A DNA stretch of 64,000 nucleotides from an uncultured Pelagibacteraceae bacterium (GTDB lineage: Bacteria > Pseudomonadota > Alphaproteobacteria > Pelagibacterales > Pelagibacteraceae), in assembly GCA_902612235.1 (NCBI GenBank), contig CACMCJ010000002.1:1-64000 (forward strand), in the 5' to 3' direction. The notes under the pieces are model-generated. The model searched no databases and was not told the DNA's origin. It saw only the letters and a program-made list of their open reading frames with translations. Made by a program: the position numbers and the translations under genes. Shown in pieces: positions 43,935-52,970 of the stretch. Within the stretch, counting starts at the first letter, position 1. Every line of letters begins with the position of its first letter.

Positions 43935-44514
43935 ACCATTCGATTTTTATTTCGATTTCGTAAGTCCCTACTCTTTTTTTGCTCATAAAGAAATCCAAAA
44001 AATTGAAAAAAGAAATTCCATTAAAATTAGATATAAACCAATCTTATTAGGTGGTTTACATAATCTACATGGAATTAAAGCTCCTGCATTCATCCCTGCA
44101 AAAGCTAAACATATGATTAGAGACTGCAAACTTATTGCTGAAAAGAATAAAATTAAATTTAAATTTAATTCTTATTTTCCTATTAAAAGTTTAAATTTAA
44201 TGAGAGGCGTATTAGTTGCTGAAGAAGATAATTATAAAAATTACTATATTGATAATATTTATAATTGTATATGGCAAGATGGGCTTAATATGAATGATGA
44301 AAATGTTTTGCAAAAAGTATTAAAAAATTTAAATGTTAATCCTAAAACCTTTTTTCTAAGAGCGGCATCAACGTCAATTAAAGAATCCCTAAGAAAGAAA
44401 ACGAATGATGCCTTTGAAAGAGGTGTCTTCGGTGCACCAAGTTTTGTATCTAACAATAAAGTTTTTTGGGGTCAGGACAGAATTGAATTTGTCTGTAAAG
44501 AAGCTAGTAAATAA
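43927..44514 (+). CDS. 2-hydroxychromene-2-carboxylate isomerase-like, DsbA-fold protein
   Basis: From ATG at 43927 (overlapping the ABA4-like stop) it codes 195 residues: FDFYFDFVSPYSFFAHKEI with the Ser nucleophile region of kappa-class GST/HCCA isomerases, FIPAKAKHMIRDC and near the end FGAPSFVSNNKVFWGQDRIEFV. It likely isomerises an aromatic intermediate or acts as a glutathione-dependent enzyme; the substrate is not known. A longer start at 43906 would sit inside the previous gene and adds seven residues with no support. Confidence 0.8.
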   Translation: MTKPFDFYFDFVSPYSFFAHKEIQKIEKRNSIKIRYKPILLGGLHNLHGIKAPAFIPAKAKHMIRDCKLIAEKNKIKFKFNSYFPIKSLNLMRGVLVAEEDNYKNYYIDNIYNCIWQDGLNMNDENVLQKVLKNLNVNPKTFFLRAASTSIKESLRKKTNDAFERGVFGAPSFVSNNKVFWGQDRIEFVCKEASK

Positions 44515-44515
44515 A

Positions 44516-44914
44516 TTATTTCTTTTCTTTTTGAACTATCTTTAACCCAACATTTTTTAAGGCGTCAAATCCGCCCTCTGCATTCGCTACGTTTTTAAAT
44601 CCCATGTCAACTAAAGCTTTTGTTGCTAGAGCAGATCTAAATCCCAGGGCACAAAAAAAGACCATTTTTTTTAAGTTGCTAATTTTATTTTCTTGGTAAT
44701 AACTACTATTTGGATCAAGCCAAAATTCTAACATTCCTCTTGGAATATGTATTGAATTTTCAATAGTACCGTCTCTCCAAAGTTCTCTGATATCTCTTAC
44801 ATCAATTAATGTAATTTCCTTTTTTTCAAGGGCTTTTTTTACGTTATCAGGACTAAGTGTTTCAATGCTTTTGTTTGCTTCGTCAACTAATTCTTTTGAA
44901 GATTTTATATTCAT
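44516..44914 (-). CDS. Rhodanese-like domain protein
   Basis: A 132-residue single rhodanese domain: ITLIDVRDIRELWRDGTIENS, GMLEFWLDP and VFFCALGFRSALA with the active-site Cys88 in the CxxGxR-type loop. It moves sulfane sulfur from a donor to an acceptor; partner unknown. Ends 1 bp from the convergent isomerase-like gene. Confidence 0.85.
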   Translation of the reverse strand: MNIKSSKELVDEANKSIETLSPDNVKKALEKKEITLIDVRDIRELWRDGTIENSIHIPRGMLEFWLDPNSSYYQENKISNLKKMVFFCALGFRSALATKALVDMGFKNVANAEGGFDALKNVGLKIVQKEKK

Positions 44915-44947
44915 GATATTAGAATATTTAATATAAAGAGAGAGAAA

Positions 44948-45976
44948 ATGAAAGAGTTAAAAATCAAAAATAATAAAAGTTTTTTAAAAAAAATATTCAT
45001 TAAATTATGTAGATTTTTTGGATACGAAATAATAGACCAAAATAATTTAACTATACCGACTTCTAATAAAGTTATTAATCAAAACTTAAGTAAATTAGGT
45101 ATTAACTCAATTAACCTACCATTAGGCGAAGTAAAGATTACTCGCAAAGTAAAATCATTAGATATTATTATTAGATCTTGTATGGAGGTAAATATGCTTA
45201 CTCAAAATAAAGAGAGAATTTTTGAGAAAGGTAAACCGGAATATACTTTAAGATCTATAAACTCTTTGCTAAATTCCGCAATGGCTAATGAAAATTTTAA
45301 AAATGTTAGTGTTAAGTTTACAGTTGTTGATCATAATTCTTCTCAAGAAAATCTAGATAAAATGCGAAATTTATTTAAAAGAAAGAACATCAAATTTAAT
45401 TTGATCAATCTTGATGTGCAAAAATTTTCAAAAAAAATTGAAAAAATTAATGAAAAAAAAGAAACTATTACTTCAAATCAAATTTCAAATATGGCAAATA
45501 TCCATCAATCTTTGCTCGAGTCCCTGAAAGCAGAAGATTTGATATATTTTGTTGAGGACGATTATTTACACAGTAAAGACTGTTTGGAAGAAATGATATT
45601 TGCTTATGAGAGAATAAGCACTCAGCTTGGGAATGATTTTTTTTTATGTCCAGCTGATTATCCTTATCTGTATTCAAAATTTGAAAACACAAATATAATA
45701 TTGGGTAATAAATACCATTGGAGAAAAATTGAGGAGACCTTGTGTACATTCTTATCAAGTAAAAAAATGATACAACAATATATAGAGAATATTAGAAAGA
45801 TGTGTGAATATGAACACTATCCATTTGAAAAACCATTACACGATATTTATAAAAAAGAATTATGTATATCTCCGATCCCTTCTTTAGCTGTTCATTTTAC
45901 AAATGTTAATTCTATTTTTGGTTTGTCACCTAATGTTGATTGGAAAAAAATTTGGGATGAAAATAAGCTTGAATAA
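44948..45976 (+). CDS. Glycosyltransferase-like protein (GT-A fold)
   Basis: The 342-residue protein has an N-terminal basic segment with weak hydrophobicity (about 12-26), a middle beta-alpha part KFTVVDHNSSQENLDKM, and LIYFVEDDYLHSKDCLEEMIFAYE, where EDDYLH takes the place of the DxD metal site of GT-A enzymes. Late motifs include LCISPIPSLAVHFTNVNS. It is likely to transfer a sugar to a surface glycan, but the family number is uncertain. Followed by a strong terminator hairpin. Confidence 0.6.
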   Translation: MKELKIKNNKSFLKKIFIKLCRFFGYEIIDQNNLTIPTSNKVINQNLSKLGINSINLPLGEVKITRKVKSLDIIIRSCMEVNMLTQNKERIFEKGKPEYTLRSINSLLNSAMANENFKNVSVKFTVVDHNSSQENLDKMRNLFKRKNIKFNLINLDVQKFSKKIEKINEKKETITSNQISNMANIHQSLLESLKAEDLIYFVEDDYLHSKDCLEEMIFAYERISTQLGNDFFLCPADYPYLYSKFENTNIILGNKYHWRKIEETLCTFLSSKKMIQQYIENIRKMCEYEHYPFEKPLHDIYKKELCISPIPSLAVHFTNVNSIFGLSPNVDWKKIWDENKLE

Positions 45977-45978
45977 AT

Positions 45979-46006
45979 AAAGGCCCAGAGGGGTCTCTGG
46001 GCCTTT
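45979..46006. terminator. GC-rich bidirectional terminator hairpin
   Basis: A 12-bp perfect stem (AAAGGCCCAGAG at 45979-45990 with CTCTGGGCCTTT at 45995-46006) and GGGT loop sit between the converging glycosyltransferase and amtB genes. On the minus strand a T-rich tail follows (TTTATTTATT); on the plus strand it is TTTAATATTTCT. It would end both transcripts. Confidence 0.85.
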
Positions 46007-46049
46007 AATATTTCTCCAACTAACGAGGGAGGAGATAAGCTAAATTGTT

Positions 46050-47342
46050 CTAGTCTCTTATACCGTAAGCTATTACACCAACTTCTGCTTTGTCAGTTCC
46101 TAGTCTTTCAGCTTCTTTACTTATTCTTAATCCAATTGTATTTTTAATAATTTGGAAAACAATAAACGAGACTATGAATACGAACACCACTACTGAGATT
46201 GTTCCTAGGAATTGTGCTCCAAAAGAAACATCACCGTTTGTTAATGGCACTGCTAATGTACCCCATACACCAGCTACTAAGTGTGCTGGGATGGCACCAA
46301 CTACGTCGTCAATTTTCATTTTGAACAATAATTTAACTGAGAAGTACATTAATACTCCTGCTATTGCCCCAATAAATATTGCAGCTAACGGACTTGGTGT
46401 TAATGGTTCAGCCGTAATACCTACTAGACCGGCTATCGCGCCGTTAAGCATCATTACTACGTCAGTTTTACCACCGAATAATCTTGATACTGTTGCAGCA
46501 GCTAATACACCACCACCTGCAGCTAAGTTCGTATTGATATAAATTGTTGCTACTGATGAAACGTCTTCTAACGTACCAGAAGCTAACTGAGATCCACCAT
46601 TAAATCCGAACCAACCTAACCATAGTATAAATACTCCTAGTGTTGCTAACGGAATAGATGATGCAGCAAATGGTGTCATAGCTTTGACTCCGCCGCTAGA
46701 ACTAAATCTTCCAGTTCTGGCTCCAAGCACTATTGCACCCGCTAAAGCGGCAGCACCACCTGCAGCGTGTACTAATGTTGAACCAGCAAAGTCTGAAAAT
46801 CCAGCAGCTGATAACCATCCACCACCCCACTGCCAACCCATTGAAATTGGATATATAAATCCAGTTAAAATTGCGGCAAATAAGAAAAATGGCCAGATCT
46901 TAATTCTCTCAGCTAACGTACCAGATACAATTGACATTGTGGTTGCACAGAACACCATTTGGAAGAACCAATCAGAACCATCAGAATATCCTGTCTCTAA
47001 TGCTGAATTATCACTCCATGGTGTGAATGAACCTATATATCCGCCTTCTGGGATACCGTAAGCTAAATTGTAACCAACCAACCAGAACATTACTCCGGCG
47101 ATTGAATAAAGACCTATATTTTTTGCGCAGATTGCTGATACAGATTTTGATGTTACTAATCCTGACTCTAACATTGCGAAACCTGCGGCCATCCACATGA
47201 CCAAGAAACCTGACATTAAAAATAATAGGGTATTAAAAATGTATTGTACTTCCGCAGACACTGTAGTCTCAGCATATCCAAGACCAGCGAAACCAAAGTA
47301 AATGGCTGTGCCTGCTAGAAAGTATCCTAAGTATTTTTTCAT
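46050..47342 (-). CDS. amtB: Ammonium transporter AmtB
   Basis: A 430-residue, 11-helix Amt protein with an N-terminal signal-like helix. Hallmarks: NTLLFLMSGFLVMWMAAGFAMLE, the twin His sites in DFAGSTLVHAAGG (near residue 190) and GAIPAHLVAGVWG (near 355), and FNGGSQLAS. It imports ammonium, a scarce nutrient in open ocean. No glnK is beside it. The C-terminal tail (RLGTDKAEVGVIAYGIRD) is the usual GlnK-binding end. Single gene on its strand. Confidence 0.93.
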   Translation of the reverse strand: MKKYLGYFLAGTAIYFGFAGLGYAETTVSAEVQYIFNTLLFLMSGFLVMWMAAGFAMLESGLVTSKSVSAICAKNIGLYSIAGVMFWLVGYNLAYGIPEGGYIGSFTPWSDNSALETGYSDGSDWFFQMVFCATTMSIVSGTLAERIKIWPFFLFAAILTGFIYPISMGWQWGGGWLSAAGFSDFAGSTLVHAAGGAAALAGAIVLGARTGRFSSSGGVKAMTPFAASSIPLATLGVFILWLGWFGFNGGSQLASGTLEDVSSVATIYINTNLAAGGGVLAAATVSRLFGGKTDVVMMLNGAIAGLVGITAEPLTPSPLAAIFIGAIAGVLMYFSVKLLFKMKIDDVVGAIPAHLVAGVWGTLAVPLTNGDVSFGAQFLGTISVVVFVFIVSFIVFQIIKNTIGLRISKEAERLGTDKAEVGVIAYGIRD

Positions 47343-47441
47343 AACTCTCCCTTGTTAAATTAAAATAAGCTTATAAAATTTTAAAAATTAAATTAGGAGT
47401 GATTTGTGTAAAAATGAGCTATGCAGTTTTTGCAAGTAGTT

Positions 47442-47473
47442 TAGCCCTTATTTGATTTTTCAAATAAGGGCTA
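47442..47473. terminator. 13-bp inverted repeat after HU gene
   Basis: TAGCCCTTATTTG (47442-47454) pairs perfectly with CAAATAAGGGCTA (47461-47473) around a 6-nt loop. It is 11 bp after the hup stop on the minus strand. There is no T tract after it, so it may be an RNA end stabiliser rather than a classic terminator. Confidence 0.55.
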
Positions 47474-47483
47474 AAAATAAAGT

Positions 47484-47759
47484 TTATCTGTTAAACATTT
47501 CTTTTAAGCTTTTAGCAGGTAAAAACTTAACTTTTTGAGATGCAGCAATTTGAATAGACTCTCCTGTTCGTGGATTTCTACCCACTCTAGCTTTTCTCTT
47601 TGCTACTTTATAAGTACCAAAACCAGCTATTTTTACAGTATCGTCATTTTTTAATGCATCTAGAATGATTGTCGTTATTGAATCAAAAGTTCTTTCAGCA
47701 TCAGCTTTACTCTGACCCAATGTGGACGATATTTTTGCTACTAGTTGTTTTTTATTCAT
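47484..47759 (-). CDS. hup: HU family DNA-binding protein
   Basis: The 91-residue protein is a clear HU: MNKKQLVAKISSTLGQSKADAER, then TVKIAGFGTYKVAKRKARVGRNPRTGESIQIAASQKVKFLPAKSLKEMF, with the Pro of the beta-ribbon arm in RNPRTG. It bends and packs DNA. The upstream spacer (47760-47902) has an inverted repeat. Confidence 0.95.
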   Translation of the reverse strand: MNKKQLVAKISSTLGQSKADAERTFDSITTIILDALKNDDTVKIAGFGTYKVAKRKARVGRNPRTGESIQIAASQKVKFLPAKSLKEMFNR

Positions 47760-47798
47760 TTATGCCCCTTAGTTAATATTGAATTTCTACAATTTGCT

Positions 47799-47877
47799 AA
47801 TAAAATCAACAGTTTTTTAGTGTTTCACATAAATATCAACACCACATCTTGTATTATAAAAAAACGTTGATTTTATT
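47799..47877. promoter_or_regulatory. Inverted repeat spanning the hup promoter
   Basis: AATAAAATCAACAGTTTTTT (47799-47818) and AAAAAACGTTGATTTTATT (47859-47877) pair over 19 positions with one bulged base. A TATAAT-like -10 for hup on the minus strand lies at 47858-47853, next to the right arm, so this may be an operator. Whether hup or other regulators bind is unknown. Confidence 0.5.
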
Positions 47878-47902
47878 GACTAATTTGAACTGAAAAAAGG
47901 GC

Positions 47903-49018
47903 TTAAAAAATGCCGATATCTTTTAAATCATTGATTGTTGTAAATAACATTAAAAAAATTAGCAAAAAAAGCCCGATTCGAAAAAAACCTTCTTGAGTTT
48001 TTTGAGTTAAAGGTCTCCCCAAAATTTTTTCAAACGCGTAAAACATCAAATGTCCACCATCTAACATTGGAATTGGTAAAAGGTTTATGAAACCTAAACT
48101 AATAGAAATATAGGCCATAATACTCAAAAAGGCTATCAAACCATGTTGAGCTACTTGGCCTGTAATTTTGGCAATTTTAATTGGCCCTCCTAACTGTTTT
48201 GTGTCACCTTTTCCCTTAAAAATTTGGATTATAAAATTTATCGAGGCAGTTGTCACAAACCAAGTTTCTTTAGTTGCATAAAACAACGCAGTGCCAGGTC
48301 CCAAACGTTCTCTGTTAAATGCTCCATTTAATGGAGATACTTTTATTCCAATAATCTTCTTATCTAATGCATTTCCAAGAGCATCTTTACTTTGAATTAT
48401 TTTTGGCTTAATTTTAAGTGAAATATCTCGATCGTTTCTAAGAACTTTTATTTCAATATATTCTTTTGTTGAGGTATTTATATAAGTAGAAACATCCATA
48501 ATACTATTTACCTTTTTTTTATTAATTTCGAGTATTGTATCTCCTGATTTAAGTCCAGAAATAAATGCGGGACTATTTTTTTGTACCTCTTGTATTTGTG
48601 CAGGGGTAAAATCTTTTCCAGCAAACATATAGATAAAAGCAAAAATCATAATTGCTAAAATGAAATTTGCTAAAGGTCCTGCAAATACAATAAGAGACCG
48701 TTGATAAAGAGGTTTTGTAACAAATAGTTTTTTTTGATCTTCAACACTATATTTTTTCAGTAATTCTTCTTGTTCGGTTTGGCTGAAAACATTTCGATCA
48801 CCGAAAAACTTAACATACCCACCTAAAGGAATTAAACAAAACTTCCACCTTGTTCCTGATCTATCATTAAATCCAAATATTTCTTTTCCAAAACCAATAG
48901 AGAAATCAGTTATTCCCACACCATATTTTTTAGCAAAGTAGTAATGTCCGTATTCGTGTACAAAAACAACCACTGTAAGTAATATAATAAATGGGATTAT
49001 AAAATTTAAAATTTCCAC
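47903..49018 (-). CDS. rseP: RIP zinc metalloprotease RseP
   Basis: A 371-residue site-2 protease: His21-Glu22-...-His25 (HEYGH) in the first helix, a PDZ domain at about 125-210 (SPAFISGLKSGDTILEINKKKV), and LDGGHLMFYAFE near residue 318 with the third zinc ligand Asp. It cuts anti-sigma factors within the membrane. GTG start. The usual neighbours (dxr, bamA) are absent here; its 5' end overlaps the LysR gene by 13 bp. Confidence 0.92.
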   Translation of the reverse strand: MEILNFIIPFIILLTVVVFVHEYGHYYFAKKYGVGITDFSIGFGKEIFGFNDRSGTRWKFCLIPLGGYVKFFGDRNVFSQTEQEELLKKYSVEDQKKLFVTKPLYQRSLIVFAGPLANFILAIMIFAFIYMFAGKDFTPAQIQEVQKNSPAFISGLKSGDTILEINKKKVNSIMDVSTYINTSTKEYIEIKVLRNDRDISLKIKPKIIQSKDALGNALDKKIIGIKVSPLNGAFNRERLGPGTALFYATKETWFVTTASINFIIQIFKGKGDTKQLGGPIKIAKITGQVAQHGLIAFLSIMAYISISLGFINLLPIPMLDGGHLMFYAFEKILGRPLTQKTQEGFFRIGLFLLIFLMLFTTINDLKDIGIF

Positions 49019-49896
49019 TCGTTTACCTTACTAAATAAAAAGTTTCTAAAAGCTACTAATCTGGCATTATTTTTTAAAGAGGCAGGATAAACAAAGTGAG
49101 TTTCAGTTGGTTTTCCTGGTTCATTGGGTAAAATTTTGGTAATACCACTTTTATTATGCGCAATATAATCCGGTAAAGCCGCAAGACCAGCACCACTTTG
49201 GACTGCTAACAATAGTCCGTAAACACTATTAACTTTTAACAAAGATTTTCTTTTTTTTCCATCTTTAAGACCAACTTTTAAAACCCAATCAGGATTGTAA
49301 ACAGGAGATGGAGCACCTTTGCCATAAGTTATAAACTTATGTTTGTCTAAATCTTTTAATGTTTTTGGATAACCATTTTTTTCTAAGTAATCATTAGAAC
49401 CATAAATATGATAGTTAAAATCAACAAACCTTTTCTGAATTAAATTTAACTGCTTGGGTCTTCTCATTCTTATAGCAACGTCAGCTTGTCGTGTAGCTAA
49501 ATCTAGTTCTTTGTCATCAAATATCAGTTCTATTTCTATATCAGGATGGAGATCCATAAATTCTTTGATTCTTGGAGTAAGCCAAGTGGTGCCAAAACTA
49601 ACGACGGTAGTTACAGTAAGTTTTCCATTTAATTTATCTTTATGGCCGCTTAAATTAGACTCCACATCTTTCAGTTTACTTATAACCTCGTGAGCTGACT
49701 TATAAAGATATTCTCCGTTTTCTGTAAGCACCAAACCTCTAGCGTGACGCTCAAATAGTTGAACTTTTAAATCACTCTCTAAAGCTTGAATTTGGCGACT
49801 TATCGCTGATTGACTCAAGTTAAGGATAGTTGAAGCTTTTGTAAAACTAGTAGCTTCAGCAACAGTATGAAAAATTTTTAATTTATCCCAATCCAT
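49006..49896 (-). CDS. LysR family transcriptional regulator
   Basis: A 296-residue LysR protein: HTH at residues 1-60 (FHTVAEATSFTKASTILNLSQSAISRQIQALE) and an effector-binding domain from about 90 (KLTVTTVVSFGTTWLTPRIKEF). The target is not known. The upstream gene is the acuI-like reductase, 19 bp away, and the downstream one is rseP (overlap), so it may regulate the former. Confidence 0.9.
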   Translation of the reverse strand: MDWDKLKIFHTVAEATSFTKASTILNLSQSAISRQIQALESDLKVQLFERHARGLVLTENGEYLYKSAHEVISKLKDVESNLSGHKDKLNGKLTVTTVVSFGTTWLTPRIKEFMDLHPDIEIELIFDDKELDLATRQADVAIRMRRPKQLNLIQKRFVDFNYHIYGSNDYLEKNGYPKTLKDLDKHKFITYGKGAPSPVYNPDWVLKVGLKDGKKRKSLLKVNSVYGLLLAVQSGAGLAALPDYIAHNKSGITKILPNEPGKPTETHFVYPASLKNNARLVAFRNFLFSKVNEWKF

Positions 49897-49915
49897 TTAT
49901 TAATTTGATTATAGT

Positions 49916-50917
49916 TTATTTATTTGGATTTACTATAGCTCTTCCAAAAAACTCACCTTTTAAAAGCTTTGGATAAGTATCTAAAAGTTCAGTAAACGAA
50001 AGCTCTTTTGTAAAAGTTTGAACTTTAGAAAAATCAATTAATTTTGCAGCCTCACCCCAAACAAACTCTCTTCTTTTTATAGAGGACCCTGACGAATCGA
50101 TGCCCCAAAGTTTAACTCCTCTAATTATAAAAGGCATTACGTTAGTATTAATTTTTATTCCACCAGCATTACCACAAGCTGCTACAATTCCACCAGGTTT
50201 AGTTTGTGCAAATATTTTTGTTAGCGCACTGCCGCCAACTGTGTCAACTACACCATCCCAAAGTCCTTTTTCTAGTAATTTACTTTCTCCCTCAAATTCT
50301 TTTCTGTCAATTATATTTTTCGCACCTAAATTTTTTAAATAATCATTTTTGTCTTTTTTTCCAGTTACAGCGTGAACAACATAACCCATTTTTGATAGTA
50401 TCATCGTAGCGAAGCTCCCAACTCCACCGGTAGCACCAGTTACCAATACATCTTTAACTTTTTCACCTAATAATAGCTCTTCTTTTGCTTTAACCGCAAA
50501 AGAACAAAGAAGAGCTGTAAACCCAGCGGTGCCTAGCATCATAGTTTTTTTAGCATCCAATTCCTTCGGAATCTTTATTAAGAAATTTGAGTCAACTTTC
50601 GCATATTGCGCAAAGCCACCAAAATATGCTTCACCAACTCTAAAACCCGTAAGAATTATCTTGTCATCTTTTTTAAATTTTTGATCTTCGCTTTCAACTA
50701 CAGTCCCTGAAAAGTCAATACCAGGAACAAAAGGAAATTTTCTAACAATTTTTCCACCGTTATTTAAAATTAATGCATCTTTATAATTTAAACTGGAATA
50801 ATCTATTTTAACTAAAACATTTCCATCTTTTAGATCTGTAGCGCTTAGTTCTTTTATTTCTCTTGTAAATTTTTCGTTTTGATTATCTATGACAATTGCT
50901 TTAAATTTAATAGACAT
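49916..50917 (-). CDS. acuI: Acrylyl-CoA reductase-like quinone oxidoreductase (YhdH/AcuI)
   Basis: A 333-residue MDR protein without the zinc sites, of the YhdH/AcuI type: DYSSLNYKDALILNNGGKIVRKFPFVPGIDFSGTV, LTGFRVGEAYFGGFAQYAKV, VTGATGGVGSFATMIL, and AACGNAGGIKINTNVMPFIIRGVKLWGIDSS. AcuI reduces acryloyl-CoA to propanoyl-CoA with NADPH and is tied to DMSP breakdown in marine bacteria. It directly adjoins folE (1-bp gap). Confidence 0.85.
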   Translation of the reverse strand: MSIKFKAIVIDNQNEKFTREIKELSATDLKDGNVLVKIDYSSLNYKDALILNNGGKIVRKFPFVPGIDFSGTVVESEDQKFKKDDKIILTGFRVGEAYFGGFAQYAKVDSNFLIKIPKELDAKKTMMLGTAGFTALLCSFAVKAKEELLLGEKVKDVLVTGATGGVGSFATMILSKMGYVVHAVTGKKDKNDYLKNLGAKNIIDRKEFEGESKLLEKGLWDGVVDTVGGSALTKIFAQTKPGGIVAACGNAGGIKINTNVMPFIIRGVKLWGIDSSGSSIKRREFVWGEAAKLIDFSKVQTFTKELSFTELLDTYPKLLKGEFFGRAIVNPNK

Positions 50918-51526
50918 TTATTTTGCTATATATCTTAAATATCTATTTTGATAGCCGAGATCTTCTTTAAAAGTACCTAAATAGTAATTTGTCACTGTTG
51001 TAGCTTTTTCCTTTTTTATACCTCTCATAGTCATACATTGATGAGCAGCGTCAATAGTCACTGCAACACCCTTCGCATCAAGAGCTTCCATCAAAGTTTT
51101 TGCTATTTGCATTGTAAGTCTTTCTTGAGTTTGTAATCTTTTTGAGAAAACTTCTACCGTTCTTGCAAGTTTACTTAAACCAACAACTTTTTTATTAGGA
51201 ATGTAAGCAATATGTGCAACTCCTATAATAGGCGCCATATGATGTTCACAATGACTTTCTAAAGTTATATTTTTTTCTACTACCATGTCGTCATATCCCT
51301 CAACATCTCCGAAGGTTTTCATTAAATCTGCCCTAGCATCTTGTCGATATCCTTTAAAGTATTCTTTGAATGCGTTTACTACTCTTTTTGGAGTTTCCAA
51401 CAAACCCTCTCTATTTGGATCTTCCCCGATCCAAGTCAAAATAGTCTTAAAAGCTTCTTCAGCCTGTTTATCTGTAACTTCAGGTTTTTTTGAGCTAGAT
51501 TTATCAATGTCTTTAACTAATTTCAT
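50918..51526 (-). CDS. folE: GTP cyclohydrolase I
   Basis: A 202-residue FolE from ATG at 51526. Zinc ligands: Cys93 and His96 (SHCEHHMAPI) and Cys164 (AAHQCMTMRG). It is the first step of folate and of other pteridine synthesis. A start 8 codons upstream (51550) is possible, but the ATG at 51526 has GGA at a good distance. It would feed folate made with PABA from the CADD-like protein. Confidence 0.92.
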   Translation of the reverse strand: MKLVKDIDKSSSKKPEVTDKQAEEAFKTILTWIGEDPNREGLLETPKRVVNAFKEYFKGYRQDARADLMKTFGDVEGYDDMVVEKNITLESHCEHHMAPIIGVAHIAYIPNKKVVGLSKLARTVEVFSKRLQTQERLTMQIAKTLMEALDAKGVAVTIDAAHQCMTMRGIKKEKATTVTNYYLGTFKEDLGYQNRYLRYIAK

Positions 51527-51601
51527 ATTGCATCCATTTTTATAGGACATATTTCATTAATGCAAATTGCTATTTTGTCATTTTTTCACTATTTTACGCC
51601 C

Positions 51602-52069
51602 ATGTTTAAGAAAAGGGAAAGCGTGTTTGAGGTTGAAGAAGGAAAATTCCTCTCACCAAAGTTTGACGGCGAGGGTCTTATTCCTGTTACGACTACCGAT
51701 AGTAGCTCTGGAGAGTTGCTTATGCACGGCTATATGAATAGTGAGGCATTAAAAAAAACAATAGAAACTAAGGAAGCTCACTATTGGAGTAGATCAAGAA
51801 AGTCCTTATGGCATAAAGGAAAAACAAGTGGGTTTACTCAAAAGGTTATAGATTTAAGGATTGATGATGATCAAGATGCTTTGTGGATGTCAGTTGATAT
51901 TGGAAATGGAGCTAGTTGCCACGTCGGATATAAATCCTGTTTTTACAGATCCATACCTTTAGGGCCGATCAAGAATACAGAGAAAATTGAATTAGAATTT
52001 AAAGAGAAAGAAAAAAAGTTTGACCCAAAAAAAGTTTATAAAGATGAACCTAATCCAACAAAATTATAA
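51602..52069 (+). CDS. hisI: Phosphoribosyl-AMP cyclohydrolase
   Basis: A 155-residue HisI from ATG at 51602: LMHGYMNSEALKKTIETKEAHYWSRSRKSLWHKGKTSG, and a zinc/magnesium site with Asp residues in IDDDQDALWMSV and Cys106 and Cys113 (ASCHVGYKSCFYR). It opens the ring in the third step of histidine synthesis. An upstream in-frame start (51560) would lie in the divergent control region and is unlikely. Divergent from folE. Confidence 0.92.
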   Translation: MFKKRESVFEVEEGKFLSPKFDGEGLIPVTTTDSSSGELLMHGYMNSEALKKTIETKEAHYWSRSRKSLWHKGKTSGFTQKVIDLRIDDDQDALWMSVDIGNGASCHVGYKSCFYRSIPLGPIKNTEKIELEFKEKEKKFDPKKVYKDEPNPTKL

Positions 52070-52082
52070 ACATGTTGTTTAG

Positions 52083-52460
52083 ATGACAGATGCTGTTCAA
52101 AAAAATGTTTTCGGCGATCCTTTAGAGCCATGTTCTAATGACCCACTTACTGGATGGTTCAGAGATGGATGTTGCAATACAGACAAAAATGATCAAGGAG
52201 TACACACAGTGTGTGTGAAAGTTACAGATAAGTTTTTAATTTGGTCAAAAAAAGTTGGAAACGATTTAATCACACCTCATCCAGAATTTGGTTTTCCAGG
52301 GCTGAAAAGTGGAGATTGTTGGTGTGTTTGTGCTTTTTGGTATGCTAAAGCAATTGAAGATAATGTGGCTTGCTCGGTCTTTTTAAAAAGAACAAACATT
52401 AAAACACTAAACGTTATACCAATTGAAAAATTAAAAAAATTTGCTGTAGATGTTTCTTAG
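52083..52460 (+). CDS. DUF2237 family protein
   Basis: A 125-residue protein: NVFGDPLEPCSNDPLTGWFRDGCCNTDKNDQGVHTVCVKVT and FGFPGLKSGDCWCVCAFWYAKAIEDN; the conserved Cys residues and RDGCCNT are the DUF2237 hallmark. The function is unknown. Follows hisI by 13 bp, so probably the same transcript. Confidence 0.88.
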   Translation: MTDAVQKNVFGDPLEPCSNDPLTGWFRDGCCNTDKNDQGVHTVCVKVTDKFLIWSKKVGNDLITPHPEFGFPGLKSGDCWCVCAFWYAKAIEDNVACSVFLKRTNIKTLNVIPIEKLKKFAVDVS

Positions 52461-52939
52461 TAGATTTTTGTACCTTTATTTTTTATAATTAACTCAAGTT
52501 CACTATATTCTTCACAATTACAATTTTTAAGAACTTTAAGTCTTTCATTTGCTTTTTCAATTCTATTGGTCTGCACATACAGTTCACCTAAGTATTCATT
52601 AATCCCATTATGATCTGGTTTTATGCTAAGCCCTTTTAAATAAAATTTTTCAGCTTCCACAAAGTTTCCTGTTTTTCTAGATGTGTATCCTAGGTAATTT
52701 AAAATATCAGGATTTTTTTTGTCTTTAATATTTGCTTTTTTTAACTTATCAAATGCTTGAGCATAAAGTTTTTTAGCTTTATCAGTTTTTTCTTTTTTTT
52801 CTAACTTCCCTGCTCTTTTTACTAATTTAACAGCTTCGTCATATAATGAGCTTTCTGAAGAAGAACTACTGTCACCTCCTGCAGCAAAACTAGAAGTATA
52901 AAAACATAAAATTAAAAATGTTACTAAAAATTTTCTCAT
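52457..52939 (-). CDS. Secreted TPR-repeat protein
   Basis: A 160-residue protein with signal peptide (MRKFLVTFLILCFYTSSFA) and TPR-like repeats around 60-150, e.g. NPDILNYLGYTSRKTGNFVEAEKFYLKG and NGINEYLGELYVQTNRIEKANERL. It likely mediates protein contacts in the periplasm. Overlaps the DUF2237 end by 4 bp on the other strand. Confidence 0.8.
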   Translation of the reverse strand: MRKFLVTFLILCFYTSSFAAGGDSSSSSESSLYDEAVKLVKRAGKLEKKEKTDKAKKLYAQAFDKLKKANIKDKKNPDILNYLGYTSRKTGNFVEAEKFYLKGLSIKPDHNGINEYLGELYVQTNRIEKANERLKVLKNCNCEEYSELELIIKNKGTKIY

Positions 52940-52970
52940 ATTACTTATTTAAAGATTTTTTTCTTTATTG

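Noticed and set aside
46090-46542. Plus-strand frames inside amtB, Pro/Thr/Ala-rich
   Set aside because: Antisense mirror of the Gly/Ala-rich membrane protein; no ribosome site or independent support.
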